A program made the position numbers and the translations under genes. This document shows positions 1 to 9,099 of a DNA stretch of 64,000 nucleotides, one piece after another. Under the pieces are notes generated by a model, which had not been told where the DNA came from, made no database searches, and was given only the letters and a program-made list of their open reading frames with translations. Every line of letters begins with the position of its first letter. The first letter of the stretch is position 1. The stretch is from positions 1 to 64,000 of the forward strand of contig CAKPNF010000001.1 of the NCBI GenBank assembly GCA_934168305.1. Reading direction: 5' to 3'. This DNA comes from an uncultured Clostridia bacterium. GTDB lineage: Bacteria > Bacillota > Clostridia > TANB77 > CAG-508.

Positions 1-802
1 AAAATTACAATTATATGCTATGTGGAAAGCAAATACATATGAAATATCATATAATGGAAATGGAAACACAGGAGGAAATACAGAAAGTCATACAGTAACA
101 TATGGTCAAAATGCAGCAATAGCAACAAATGGATTCACAAAAGCAGGGTATACATTTGCAGGATGGACAACAAAATCAGATGGAACAGACGATGGATATA
201 AGTGGACAAACTGGAAAGGAACATGGGGATTTGTAGATGGAAAATATGGAATAGCAGATGGAAAATTACAATTATATGCTATGTGGAAAGCAAATACATA
301 TGAAATATCATATAATGGAAATGGAAACACAGGAGGAAGTACAGCAAGTCATACAGTAACATATGGTCAAAATGCAGCAATAGCAACAAATGGATTCACA
401 AAAACGGGATATACATTTGCAGGATGGACAACAAAATCAGATGGAACAGACGATGGATATAAATGGACAAACTGGAAGGGAACATGGAAATTTGTAGATG
501 GAAAATATGGAATAGCAGATGGAAAATTACAATTATATGCTATGTGGAAAGCAAATACATATGAAATATCATATAATGGAAATGGAAACACAGGAGGAAG
601 TACAGCAAGTCATACAGTAACATATGGTCAAAATGCAGCAATAGCAACAAATGGATTCACAAAAACAGGATATACATTTGCGGGATGGACAACAAAATTA
701 GATGGAACAGATGATGGATATGGTTGGACAAATTGGAAAGGTACATGGAAGTATGTGGATGGAAAATACGGAATATCAGATGGTAAATTACAATTATATG
801 CT
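1..802 (+). repeat. Tandem 261-bp coding repeat, three copies
   Basis: Units start at 20, 281 and 542, each 261 bp (87 codons), and the copies are nearly identical at the DNA level. Bases 1-19 match the end of a further unit, so the array begins upstream. The third copy has drifted most, with synonymous and replacement changes (for example GYGW for GYKW). High DNA identity implies recent duplication or gene conversion, so the copy number is likely to vary between strains and may be collapsed in an assembly. Confidence 0.95.
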
Positions 803-3164
803 GTGTGGAAAGATACAATATCACCAACAACACCTATTATTGAAGCAAGAGTAACTAATGAAAGTTGGACAATATATGATGGTTCATGGACAAATAATAA
901 TGTTTATGTGAAATTAACATCTACAGACGATGGTTCAGGAATAAAACAATATGAATGGTATGAAAATGGAGAATGGACAACAAGAGCATTAACAACAAAT
1001 AATAGTAAAATAGGAGAAATAACATATACTGCTCAAAGAAATGAAACTTTAAAATTTAGAGCTATCGACGAGGCAGGAAATGTTTCAAACGAATCAACAC
1101 TAACATTAAAAATTGATAAAGATACACCAACAATAGGAAGTATAGCGGGAACTACAGAAAAAGGAAATACAGGCAAAGTAATGGTGAATAATATAGCAGA
1201 TACAGGAGGAAGTGGATTAAAAGGAATATATATAAGTACATCATCTACAAAACCAACTGCAACAAATGTAACATGGGAAACAATTACAGATAATAGTTTT
1301 ACTAAAAATGTAAATGATAATGGAACATATTATGTATGGGTAATAGACAATGCAGGAAATATTTCAGAAGTGCAAAGTTGCAAAGTTAGTGGAATAGTAG
1401 CAAAGGTTACTAAAGTAACATTAACAAATGCAATAGCTAAAAAAGGTTCAAAAATAACAATAAATAAAAATTTAGAAGGAAGTACAGAGTATAAATCAAT
1501 ATCATTTATAAGTGGAACTACTGCAAAAGCTACAATTGTAAGTGAAACAGGGGTTGCAACAGGAGTAGCAGCAGGAACAAGTACAATAACATGTACTGTA
1601 ACAAATTATGATGGAACAACAATAAAAGGAACATGTATTTTAACAGTAGTAGATTTACAATACAGTCCAAATGGAGGAAGTTATGCATTGCCATACACAG
1701 ATAGTACTGCTGGTACAGCAACAATAAAATCAACAGTAACAATATCAGGAGCAACTACATCACAGTATGCATGGACAGCATCTAGCAAAACAGAGCCAAC
1801 AAGTTGGTCAACATATAATGTTGCTACAGGAGGAACACCATCAAAAACAAGTACATATGCAGCTACATATTATTTATGGAATAAAATAGCAGATGGAAAT
1901 GGAAACTATGTAACATATGTTAGTAATGCTTTTGTAATAACAGCAAATAAAATAACAATTACACCGAGCACAACAACAATGACAAATAAAGACATAACTT
2001 GTACAATAGCATATCCAAGTGCAACAACAAGTAGTACAAGAAAGGCAGGATATGGAACTTCATTATCATCAGCAAAGACAGCGGCAGGTTCAGCAACAGC
2101 ACCAACAACGAATTTAACAGTAACAGAAAATGGGGTAGTTTATGCAGAAGCAACAGATACAGCAGGTAACAAAGTAACAGCAAGTTTGCAAATAAGTAAT
2201 ATAGATAAAACAGGACCAACATTAGGAAATATATCTGCAACAAAAACTATATCTTTTACAAATGGAACTTCAGTTTCCTTATCTAATTCAGAATCTAAGA
2301 CATCAAAAGTGTCATTAGCAATAATACCTGCAAATTCCACAGTTAACTATACTCTTTCAGGTAATAGTGGAGGTAATGCATACATAACAATTTCGGACAC
2401 CAAAAATACAGCATTTGAAGATACAATTAGTACTGGTGAAACATCAAATACTAATAGCTTCAAAACAGGAAATTCTACAATGATAGTAATGATTCAAGTA
2501 TGTGGAAAAGGACCGGCTACTGCAAAAATTAATTCAATAAAAAATGCAAATAATTCTCAATATAATATCACAAGTATGGTAATATCAAAGTTATTATCTT
2601 GTACTAGTACAACATATGCAAATGATTCATATGTTTTAATGAATAAAGAGATGACATTAAACTTAAACGTTACAGGAAGTCCTGGTACAACTAATACTAG
2701 TTATATATATCCAAGCAGTTTACGGATCAAATTATGATTATATAAACAAATTTTATCCAAGAGACAATGGAAATGGAGAAACAATGGTTCCATCTTCATG
2801 GTATCCAGGTAGCATTGGTAATGTAGGAAAACTATCATTTAGTATTTCTTCTGCTTCTCATAAAAAGGATGCAACAGATGATGGAATTATTGTAAAACTA
2901 TCAAATAGCACGTCAGTAACCGGAGCAAGTTTAAATGAAGTTTCATATATGGCCAATAAAGGACCATATGGATACAATATAACTATTCCATGTGCATCAG
3001 AATCAGGATCTACAACTAAATACAAAATAACAGGAAATTATTCTCAGAGCGAAACAACAATAACATCAAATACAACTAGATATGTTCCTGTTGGTTGTAA
3101 AGTAACTGTTACAGCTACAGACTCATTAGGAAATGAAACAATAAAAACATTAGATTTAAATTAA
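2..3164 (+). CDS. Large repeat-containing surface protein, 5' partial, with +1 frameshift
   Basis: The reading frame is already open at base 2, so the start lies before the window. About 1053 residues are visible. Three near-identical 87-residue repeats come first; they resemble the Listeria-Bacteroides (InlB B-type, Flg_new) repeat, with core YNGNGNTGG and GYTFAGW. Ig-like segments follow: one ending in FRAIDEAGNVS near residue 360 and a Big_2-like stretch near residues 450-530. The protein is rich in Thr, Ser and Asn, with few Cys, as expected of an extracellular adhesin or wall protein; no LPXTG motif or other C-terminal anchor is visible. At 2723 an extra C (TTA-C-GGA) moves the frame +1. 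Without the shift a stop comes at 2735, four codons after the shift site. With it the protein continues through YGSN, NKFYPRDNGNGE and a further domain to the stop at 3162. The continuation has the same composition, so I treat it as one gene. Confidence 0.75.
2723..2726 (+). other. +1 frameshift site C-GGA in the surface protein gene
   Basis: Codons run CCA AGC AGT TTA, then an extra C at 2723, then GGA TCA AAT TAT. Skipping the C joins both halves as ...YPSSL-GSNYDY... The unshifted reading is CGG ATC AAA TTA TGA. This is one of six sites of the same type in the window. Confidence 0.75.
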
Positions 3165-3203
3165 TTACAAAATTTAAATAATACGAAAGAAAGAGGTGAA
3201 GGA

Positions 3204-3692
3204 ATGAAAAAAAATAAAAAAATGTATTTAATAATAATTATAATATTAATAATAGCCATAATAATAGGAATTATATTATTCAAAAATAAACCAGAAGAGT
3301 TTAATAAAACACAAGAAAATATTAAACAAAGTCAAAATGGTGATATAGACATGAATAATACAGAGAATGCAAAAATAGAAGATGGAATAAAACAAAATAC
3401 ATCAGAAAATGTATTAAAAGAAAGAGAAATAGAAGGAATAAAAATAACAGATATTAAATTAGAAGCACAAGAAGGATTAAGTCACTTTACAGCAACAGTA
3501 AAGAATGACACATCAAAAAAATTTGATGGTGGTGTAGCAAAAATAACATTTACAAATAAAGATGGAAGTGTGTATGCAGAATTAGAAGTGTATATACCAG
3601 AAATAGCACAAGGTGGAGTAAATGCCATAGATGCAGCAACAACATCAGATATTATAAATGCATATAATTTTAGTATAGAATTAGAAAAATAG
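3204..3692 (+). CDS. Membrane-anchored protein with FxLYD-like domain
   Basis: 162 residues. The N-terminus is a short Lys-rich stretch followed by a strongly hydrophobic helix at about residues 7-27, so the protein is probably anchored with its C-terminus outside. A charged linker rich in Asn, Glu and Lys spans about residues 30-85. The C-terminal 80 residues (HFTATVKNDTSKKFDGG, KITFTNKDGSVYAELEVYIPEI) have the pattern of an FxLYD-type beta domain, as found in many Clostridia extracellular proteins of unknown role. Start chosen at 3204 because AGAGGTG lies just upstream. It follows the surface protein gene by 39 bases and may be co-transcribed with it. No specific function can be given. Confidence 0.75.
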   Translation: MKKNKKMYLIIIIILIIAIIIGIILFKNKPEEFNKTQENIKQSQNGDIDMNNTENAKIEDGIKQNTSENVLKEREIEGIKITDIKLEAQEGLSHFTATVKNDTSKKFDGGVAKITFTNKDGSVYAELEVYIPEIAQGGVNAIDAATTSDIINAYNFSIELEK

Positions 3693-3699
3693 ATAAAAA

Positions 3700-3749
3700 A
3701 CAACTAAATGTACTATAAATTAATTATAATTCTTAGTACATTTAGTTGT
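3700..3749 (+). terminator. Perfect 16-bp hairpin after the FxLYD gene
   Basis: ACAACTAAATGTACTA at 3700-3715 pairs perfectly with 3734-3749 across an 18-base loop. It lies 7 bases after the stop codon. There is no strong T run immediately after it, so it may be a weak terminator or an mRNA 3' stabiliser. Confidence 0.6.
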
Positions 3750-3782
3750 ACAATTATAAAATAAAAAAATTTAATATAACAC

Positions 3783-3814
3783 TTGTCAAAACAAAAAAAT
3801 TGTGCTAATATAAT
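3783..3814 (+). promoter_or_regulatory. Probable promoter of tRNA-Trp
   Basis: TTGTCA at 3783-3788 is followed by TAATAT at 3806-3811 (17-base spacing), overlapping TATAAT at 3809-3814. It lies about 25 bases before the tRNA. Confidence 0.55.
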
Positions 3815-3838
3815 AAATGTCTTAAGAAAAATTCAAAT

Positions 3839-3913
3839 AGGGGTATAGTGTCAATGGTAGCACATCGGTCTCCAAAACCGCCTGTGAGGGTTCGAATCCT
3901 TCTACCCCTGCCA
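3839..3913 (+). tRNA. tRNA-Trp (anticodon CCA)
   Basis: The acceptor AGGGGTA pairs with TACCCCT, followed by discriminator G and encoded CCA. The D stem is GTGT/GCAC, the anticodon loop CTCCAAA gives anticodon CCA, and the T arm GAGGG-TTCGAAT-CCTTC is complete. Length 75 bases. The only irregular pair is 27-43 (T-C). Confidence 0.95.
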
Positions 3914-3951
3914 CAAAAATTTTTATAAATTTTTATTTAAAACTCATAAAA

Positions 3952-3980
3952 TTACGATGAAAAAGAAAAAATGCTATAAT
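3952..3980 (+). promoter_or_regulatory. Promoter of the T-box/glyS unit
   Basis: TTACGA at 3952-3957 and TATAAT at 3975-3980 are separated by 17 bases. It lies immediately before the T-box leader. Confidence 0.6.
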
Positions 3981-3984
3981 TTTT

Positions 3985-4185
3985 TATTAAAGAGAGCAAG
4001 TTAGATGGTGAAAAACTTGTATAAAAAAGGCATGGGGAGCTTTGGAGTAATAAAGATGTATAAATACATCGATAAATTAAGGTGCTTAAAGTTTTAATAT
4101 AAATATTAAACTTTAGGAATTAGGGTGGAAACGCGGAACTAAACTTTCGTCCCTAGCATATAGCTAGAGATGAAAGTTTTTTTGA
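3985..4185 (+). promoter_or_regulatory. T-box riboswitch, glycine type, upstream of glyS
   Basis: The T-box signature AGGGTGGAAACGCGG is at 4122-4136. It is followed by a strong terminator hairpin (AACTTTCGTCCCTAGC pairing with GCTAGAGATGAAAGTT) and a T run at 4178-4183. Upstream is a stem I-like region beginning AAAGAGAGCAAG. T-boxes read uncharged tRNA through a specifier codon and the tRNA 3' end; uncharged tRNA favours the antiterminator. The downstream gene is glycyl-tRNA synthetase and a GGC triplet sits at 4029-4031 in the expected region, so tRNA-Gly is the likely ligand. The specifier assignment is inferred. Confidence 0.92.
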
Positions 4186-4216
4186 TTTCTAGTAAAAAAT
4201 ATAAGGAGGGAATTTT

Positions 4217-5599
4217 ATGTTAAAATCAATGGACACATTAGTTGCATTATGCAAAAACAGAGGATTTATATATCCTGGATCAGAAATTTATGGAGGATTA
4301 GCAAATACTTGGGACTATGGACCACTAGGAAATGAATTAAAAAATAATGTAAAAGCTGCTTGGAGAAAGAAATTTATACAAGAACAACCTAATATAGTAG
4401 GACTAGATGCAGCAATATTAATGAACCCAGAAACATGGGTAGCATCAGGACACGTTGGAGGTTTCTCAGACCCATTAATAGACTGTAAAGAATGTAAAAC
4501 AAGACATAGGGCAGATAAATTAATAGAAGAATGGGCGCATGACAATGGAAAAGATATGATTGCAGACGGAATGACAGATGAAGAATTAATCAATTTTATA
4601 AACGAAAACAAAATACCTTGTCCATCATGTGGAAAAACAAACTTCACAGATATAAGAAAGTTCAACCTAATGTTTAAAACATTCCAAGGAGTAACTGAAG
4701 ACACAACATCAACAGTATATTTAAGACCAGAAACAGCGCAAGGAATATTTGTTGACTTCAAAAATGTATTACGTACATCAAGAAAGAAAATGCCAATGGG
4801 AATTGCTCAAATTGGTAAAGCCTTCAGAAATGAAATAACACCAGGAAACTTTACATTCAGAACAAGAGAATTTGAACAAATGGAACTTGAATTTTTCTGC
4901 AAACCAGGAACAGACTTAGAATGGCACAAATATTGGAAAGATTATAGTGAGAAATTCTTACTAGATTTAGGAATGAAAAAAGAAAATATTAGATTAAGAG
5001 ACCATTCACCAGAAGAATTAGTATTTTACAGCAAAGCAACAACTGATATAGAATTTGCATTCCCATTTGGATGGGGAGAATTATGGGGAATTGCTGATAG
5101 AACTGATTATGACTTAACACAACATATGAATCACTCAAAACAAGATTTATCATACCAAGACCCAGAAACAAACGAAAAATATGTACCATATGTAATTGAG
5201 CCATCATTAGGAGCAGACAGAGTAGTTTTAGCATTTTTATGCAACGCATATGATGAAGAAGAAATTGCAGAAGGTGACACAAGAGTTGTATTACATTTAC
5301 ATCCAGCATTAGCACCATATAAAGTAGCTGTACTTCCATTATCTAAGAAATTATCAGATAAAGCAGAAGAAGTTTATGGAAAACTTGCTAAGAAATTTAT
5401 GTGTGATTATGATGCTGCAGGTTCAATTGGTAAACGTTATAGAAGAGAAGACGAAATTGGTACTCCATATTGTGTAACAGTTGATTTTGATACTTTAGAG
5501 GATGAGTCAGTTACTGTTAGAGATAGAGATACAATGGAACAAGTTAGAGTTAAAATTGATGAATTAGAAAATTGGATTTCAGAAAAAATCGCATTTTAG
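4217..5599 (+). CDS. glyS: Glycyl-tRNA synthetase, dimeric type
   Basis: 460 residues, the usual length for the single-chain alpha2 class II enzyme that charges tRNA-Gly in the cytoplasm. Visible signatures are the N-terminal [20 protein letters not shown], zinc ligands CKEC (residues 90-93) and CPSC (135-138), class II motif 2 region [11 protein letters not shown] at about 168-178, and motif 3 [10 protein letters not shown]. The C-terminal anticodon-binding domain starts near PYKVAVLPL. Start at 4217 follows AAGGAGGGAATTTT. It is controlled by the glycine T-box directly upstream. The +1 sites described elsewhere depend on glycine tRNA pairing, so this gene's regulation is of interest to them, but no direct link is shown. 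Confidence 0.97.
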   Translation: MLKSMDTLVALCKNRGFIYPGSEIYGGLANTWDYGPLGNELKNNVKAAWRKKFIQEQPNIVGLDAAILMNPETWVASGHVGGFSDPLIDCKECKTRHRADKLIEEWAHDNGKDMIADGMTDEELINFINENKIPCPSCGKTNFTDIRKFNLMFKTFQGVTEDTTSTVYLRPETAQGIFVDFKNVLRTSRKKMPMGIAQIGKAFRNEITPGNFTFRTREFEQMELEFFCKPGTDLEWHKYWKDYSEKFLLDLGMKKENIRLRDHSPEELVFYSKATTDIEFAFPFGWGELWGIADRTDYDLTQHMNHSKQDLSYQDPETNEKYVPYVIEPSLGADRVVLAFLCNAYDEEEIAEGDTRVVLHLHPALAPYKVAVLPLSKKLSDKAEEVYGKLAKKFMCDYDAAGSIGKRYRREDEIGTPYCVTVDFDTLEDESVTVRDRDTMEQVRVKIDELENWISEKIAF

Positions 5600-5628
5600 T
5601 AGACTTTTAGGCAAAACGATGATATAAT
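5600..5628 (+). promoter_or_regulatory. Promoter of the orphan gene at 5659
   Basis: TAGACT at 5600-5605 and TATAAT at 5623-5628, 17 bases apart, just after the glyS stop codon. Confidence 0.5.
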
Positions 5629-5658
5629 GGCTACATAAAATTATAAGGAGGGCTCATT

Positions 5659-6177
5659 ATGTATAGTACACTAGACAGTAAAATAACAGGTTTTGAGTTT
5701 CATCCTGAATTTGAAAAAGTTCGGAGAAAAGAAACAATAAAAAGCCTAAAAGTAGACTTTTTAGAGAAAGGAAGACTGATAACTACAGAATCTTTTAATG
5801 AGATTAATGAAGATCAAATTGAAAGGTTACAGAAACAATTATTAGATTTAATAATAATTAATTTAAATCTTGCAGAAAATTTGATGGAAGCAAAGAAACG
5901 CTCTATGAGAACCAAAGTAATAGGAGTTGTCAATATGTTTAGAATTGAAACTCTTAGAGAGAATGGAGATAAAACAAAGGATATAAGGATAGGATTTATA
6001 AGTAGCGGATATCGCGTTGCTAATACTATTTTGAAAAATGTATCTGAAAACTCCTTAGAATACATTGAAGAGTTGCTTGCTGACAATATGTCTTTCAATT
6101 TAAGAGCTGACAGATTGTGTAATGCAGTCACTTATCTTGATTTGTTGGCTGTAATCAACCAAAAATTAAATAAATGA
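5659..6177 (+). CDS. Orphan soluble protein of unknown function (172 aa)
   Basis: I do not recognise the family. The protein is soluble, without a signal peptide or membrane segment, and has alternating charged helices in the middle (about residues 50-85: NEINEDQIERLQKQLLDLII). Start at 5659 has a strong ribosome site, AAGGAGGG. It is a single-gene unit: own promoter before it, strong terminator after it. Codon use differs from its neighbours: it uses CGG once in frame (5722-5724, VRR), CGC and other non-AGA arginine codons. Along with the genes at 26856, 46593 and 62705, it is one of four genes in the window that contain CGG as an apparent sense codon. A +1 shift at this CGG would end the protein after six more codons. 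Confidence 0.7.
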   Translation: MYSTLDSKITGFEFHPEFEKVRRKETIKSLKVDFLEKGRLITTESFNEINEDQIERLQKQLLDLIIINLNLAENLMEAKKRSMRTKVIGVVNMFRIETLRENGDKTKDIRIGFISSGYRVANTILKNVSENSLEYIEELLADNMSFNLRADRLCNAVTYLDLLAVINQKLNK

Positions 6178-6186
6178 GTTCAAAAT

Positions 6187-6222
6187 AGGTCAATGAAATT
6201 TTTTCATTGACCTTACTTTTTT
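6187..6222 (+). terminator. Rho-independent terminator
   Basis: AGGTCAATGAAA at 6187-6198 pairs perfectly with TTTCATTGACCT at 6202-6213, followed by a T run at 6217-6222. It closes the orphan gene and faces the convergent sspH gene. Confidence 0.85.
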
Positions 6223-6229
6223 ATAAAAT

Positions 6230-6418
6230 CTAATTAAATAATTTTTTTTCATATAAGTCCTGAATATAAACGTCTTTTTCTTCAAAATCATCAACAAAAC
6301 CCACTTTAGCAATATCATTATTATCATCAACACCTTGAATCCAAACAGGGCGTTCATCATAGAAAACATCGCATTTTTCTTTATTATTTAAAATAGAATG
6401 AATTCTTTGTAAATCCAT
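6230..6418 (-). CDS. sspH: Small acid-soluble spore protein, H type
   Basis: 62 residues. It matches the SASP-H family: MD-QR start, CDVFYDERPVWIQGVD core and the acidic IAKVGF...EEKDVYIQDL end. Family members are packed in the spore core during sporulation. The ribosome site AAAGGAG lies before ATG on the minus strand. The gene stands alone and is convergent with the orphan gene at 5659. It is the clearest marker of spore formation in the window. Family assignment is by pattern; the role is inferred from the family. Confidence 0.85.
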   Translation of the reverse strand: MDLQRIHSILNNKEKCDVFYDERPVWIQGVDDNNDIAKVGFVDDFEEKDVYIQDLYEKKLFN

Positions 6419-6511
6419 TATGCATCAACTCCTTTATTTAATAAAATTATATCCATAATAAATAAAAATATAACACTATATAGAAACAAAAAACAACTAG
6501 ACATAAAAAGT

Positions 6512-6540
6512 TTGCAATAATTAATCTAATATGGTATAAT
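6512..6540 (+). promoter_or_regulatory. Promoter of the tyrosine autokinase gene
   Basis: TTGCAA at 6512-6517 and TATAAT at 6535-6540 with 17-base spacing, 19 bases before the start codon. Confidence 0.7.
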
Positions 6541-6558
6541 TTGTAATAGGTGATGTAA

Positions 6559-8826
6559 ATGGAAAAATATGAAGATATTGATATAAAAAGAATTTTTGAT
6601 ATAATCTTTTCAAAAAAAATATTCATAATATTAATAATAATATTAAGTATAACATTAGGTTATGTTTATTCGTATTATTACAAACAACCAGAATACAAAT
6701 CATCTGTAACAATATTATTAGTTGCAGACGAAAATAAAGCGGATAAAGAATTAACACAAACAGACTTGAATATAAATACAAGTTTGATATCAACATATAG
6801 TAGCATAGCAAAAAGCACGAATGTTATGCAAAAAACAATAGATAATTTGGGGTTGGATATATCTACTTCAAAATTACAAAAAAATATAGAAGTTAATCAA
6901 ATAGACAAGACTCAATTCTTAAAAATAACTGTAAAAGACAGTAATCCTGAAATAGCAAAAAATATAGCAAATGAATTATCAAGAGTATTTACAGAACAAA
7001 TAAAAGAGATATATAATTTAGCGAATATAAGCATAGTAGACGAAGCGGAAATAGAAAATGCTCCATGCAACATAAATCATGTTAAAGATATAATAATATT
7101 TACGTTTGCAGGACTAATAGTATCTATAATAACAATTATGATTATATACTTTTTTGATGACACAATTAAAGATGAAAAAGACATAGAAAAAAATATTAAA
7201 TTAAGAAATATAGGAACATTACCAATAGACAAAGAAAATAATGATTTGATAATTGAAAATAACCCAAAGTCTCATATAGTAGAATGTATAAAAACAATAA
7301 GAACTAATATATTATACGCTACAAATAGAAAAACAATATTAATAACAAGCAGTAAACAAAAAGAAGGAAAAAGTTGGATAATAAATAATTTAGCAATTGC
7401 ATTTGCACAAGCAAATAAAAAGGTAATTTTAGTGGACACAGATTTAAGAAAAGAAAATGAAAAAAATAAAATATTCAGTGTGGATAAAGGCGAAGGATTA
7501 TCAGATTTTATTAAAGAAATATCTAATAACAAATTAGAAAATTTAGAGAAATCAAAAAAATACATTAAAGAAACTAAATTTCCAAATTTACATATATTAC
7601 AAAATGGAACAATACCACCTAATCCATCAGAACTATTATCATCTAATAATATGAAAAATTTATTAGATTTATTAAAAAATATGTATGATATAGTTCTATT
7701 GGATGGAACATCATGCATGATAGTATCAGACAGTATAGCTTTATCATCAATGGTAGATAGTACTATTCTAGTAGCTGAAAATAAAAAGACAAAAATAAGT
7801 GATTTGAAAAAAACAAAAAGATTAATAGAAGATGTAAATGGAAGAATATTGGGTGTAATATCAAACAAATCTGAAATACAAAAGGGAAAATATTATGGTA
7901 AAAGATATGGATATTATTATGGAAAAGAATTAGAAGAAATAGAAGGAATAAAAGAAATAGAAGAAAAACAAAATGCTGTTTCATTAGAAGAAATTATAAA
8001 AATAGCAGAAGAAAAAATAAAAGGAGAACCTACAAATAAAGAAGAAAAAGTAGAAGAAAATAATAATTTCGATGAAGAAAAAATTGATTCTATATATGAA
8101 ATAAAAAATATAAAAAATGAAATTCTAAGTGAAATCAAAAAATTAAAAAATGCAGTATTAGAATTTAAAAGAGATGATACAAAAAAACAAATTAATAATA
8201 TAACGGATAATATAGATAACCTAAAGAAAGTCCAGAACGATAACAATAAACAATTGTTGGAAAAAATAAAAAATATAAAAGAAAATCAATATAATAGTAA
8301 TAAACAATTATTGGAAAAGGTAGAGAGTTTAAATTACAAAGAAAAATTAGAAAGAATAAATGATGAATTAAAGAATAATAAAGAAGAATATTCAAAAGTA
8401 TTAGAAGAAATAAAAGAAAAAGATGATGAAAAGATAGAACATTTAATTGAACAATTTGTATCAGAAATTAATAAATTAAGAATAGAAATCAAAACGTTAA
8501 AAGATAGCCAGGAAAGTAATAATTCCAAATTATTAGAAAAAATAGATGAAGTAAATTATGAAGAGAAAATATATGAGCTAAATGAAAAAATAGAAAATAT
8601 GAACTATGAACAAAAACTAGCAGAAATAAATGAAAGAATACAACAAAATCAAGTAAAGAATTCAGGTAATATAATAAGTTTTGAATCATTAAAGGAAAAA
8701 AGAAAAACAAATAAAAAGGTATTTAAAATTAATGAAAATATAACATATGAAGATTTAGAAAGATTATCTGCATGTACTATAGATTTTAATGAAGACGTTG
8801 TAAATGCTGAAGCAATAAGTAATTAA
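6559..8826 (+). CDS. Polysaccharide co-polymerase/tyrosine autokinase (Wzz-BY-kinase) with coiled-coil tail
   Basis: 755 residues. Residues 1-200 form a Wzz-type domain with membrane helices at about 17-37 and 175-198. A BY-kinase domain spans about 235-450: Walker A-like TSSKQKEGKSWIINN (about 257-271), Walker A' VILVDTDLRK (about 288-297) and Walker B YDIVLLDGTS (about 375-384). A tyrosine cluster, KYYGKRYGYYYGK (about 444-457), is the expected autophosphorylation site. Such proteins control the chain length and export of capsule or exopolysaccharide and sit in the inner membrane. In most Firmicutes the Wzz-like and kinase parts are separate proteins; here they are fused, as in proteobacteria. 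The extra 300 residues after the tyrosine cluster are a long charged coiled coil with repeated LLEKI and NKQLLEK segments. No capsule genes adjoin it; a surface-glycan cassette lies 14 kb downstream. Confidence 0.88.
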   Translation: MEKYEDIDIKRIFDIIFSKKIFIILIIILSITLGYVYSYYYKQPEYKSSVTILLVADENKADKELTQTDLNINTSLISTYSSIAKSTNVMQKTIDNLGLDISTSKLQKNIEVNQIDKTQFLKITVKDSNPEIAKNIANELSRVFTEQIKEIYNLANISIVDEAEIENAPCNINHVKDIIIFTFAGLIVSIITIMIIYFFDDTIKDEKDIEKNIKLRNIGTLPIDKENNDLIIENNPKSHIVECIKTIRTNILYATNRKTILITSSKQKEGKSWIINNLAIAFAQANKKVILVDTDLRKENEKNKIFSVDKGEGLSDFIKEISNNKLENLEKSKKYIKETKFPNLHILQNGTIPPNPSELLSSNNMKNLLDLLKNMYDIVLLDGTSCMIVSDSIALSSMVDSTILVAENKKTKISDLKKTKRLIEDVNGRILGVISNKSEIQKGKYYGKRYGYYYGKELEEIEGIKEIEEKQNAVSLEEIIKIAEEKIKGEPTNKEEKVEENNNFDEEKIDSIYEIKNIKNEILSEIKKLKNAVLEFKRDDTKKQINNITDNIDNLKKVQNDNNKQLLEKIKNIKENQYNSNKQLLEKVESLNYKEKLERINDELKNNKEEYSKVLEEIKEKDDEKIEHLIEQFVSEINKLRIEIKTLKDSQESNNSKLLEKIDEVNYEEKIYELNEKIENMNYEQKLAEINERIQQNQVKNSGNIISFESLKEKRKTNKKVFKINENITYEDLERLSACTIDFNEDVVNAEAISN

Positions 8827-9099
8827 AGAAATATATCGGAATAAGTGATGATGAAATATCAAAGTGACATAAAAATATTAAAGAACAAAAAAATGATTAA
8901 ATAAAAATATGCAATTCTTATTTTAGATAATTATAATACTGGATTTGGATAAACAAAACTAGATGGAATAGAGCAACGGAATAGACGACGAACGGAAAAA
9001 ATTCAAGAATCGGAAAAATGAAAAATGAAAATGTGTTGCAAAAAAAATATATATTTGTTATACTTAAATCATAATAAAAAGAAAAGGAAATAACAGAAG
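8827..9099 (+). other. Intergenic region of 273 bases before the LamG gene
   Basis: No open frame of useful length and no riboswitch class I recognise. The part at 8965-9020 is unusually rich in CGG/CGAA-type words for this sequence (AACGGAAT, GAACGGAAAA, ATCGGAAAA). The end holds the promoter at 9036-9064. It may be a structured leader or degraded sequence. Confidence 0.4.
9036..9064 (+). promoter_or_regulatory. Promoter of the prepilin-like LamG gene
   Basis: TTGCAA at 9036-9041 and TATACT at 9059-9064 with 17-base spacing, 35 bases before the start codon. Confidence 0.65.

Noticed and set aside
106..591. Long minus-strand frames opposite the surface protein and many other genes
   Set aside because: They mirror the repeats or codon bias of the plus-strand genes, lack ribosome sites and have no recognisable domains.
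1..802. CRISPR or other noncoding array
   Set aside because: The repeats are 261 bp, adjacent without spacers, and code in frame for InlB-type repeats.
8827..9099. Cyclic-di-GMP riboswitch before the pilin-like gene
   Set aside because: Neither class I nor class II conserved core sequences could be found.
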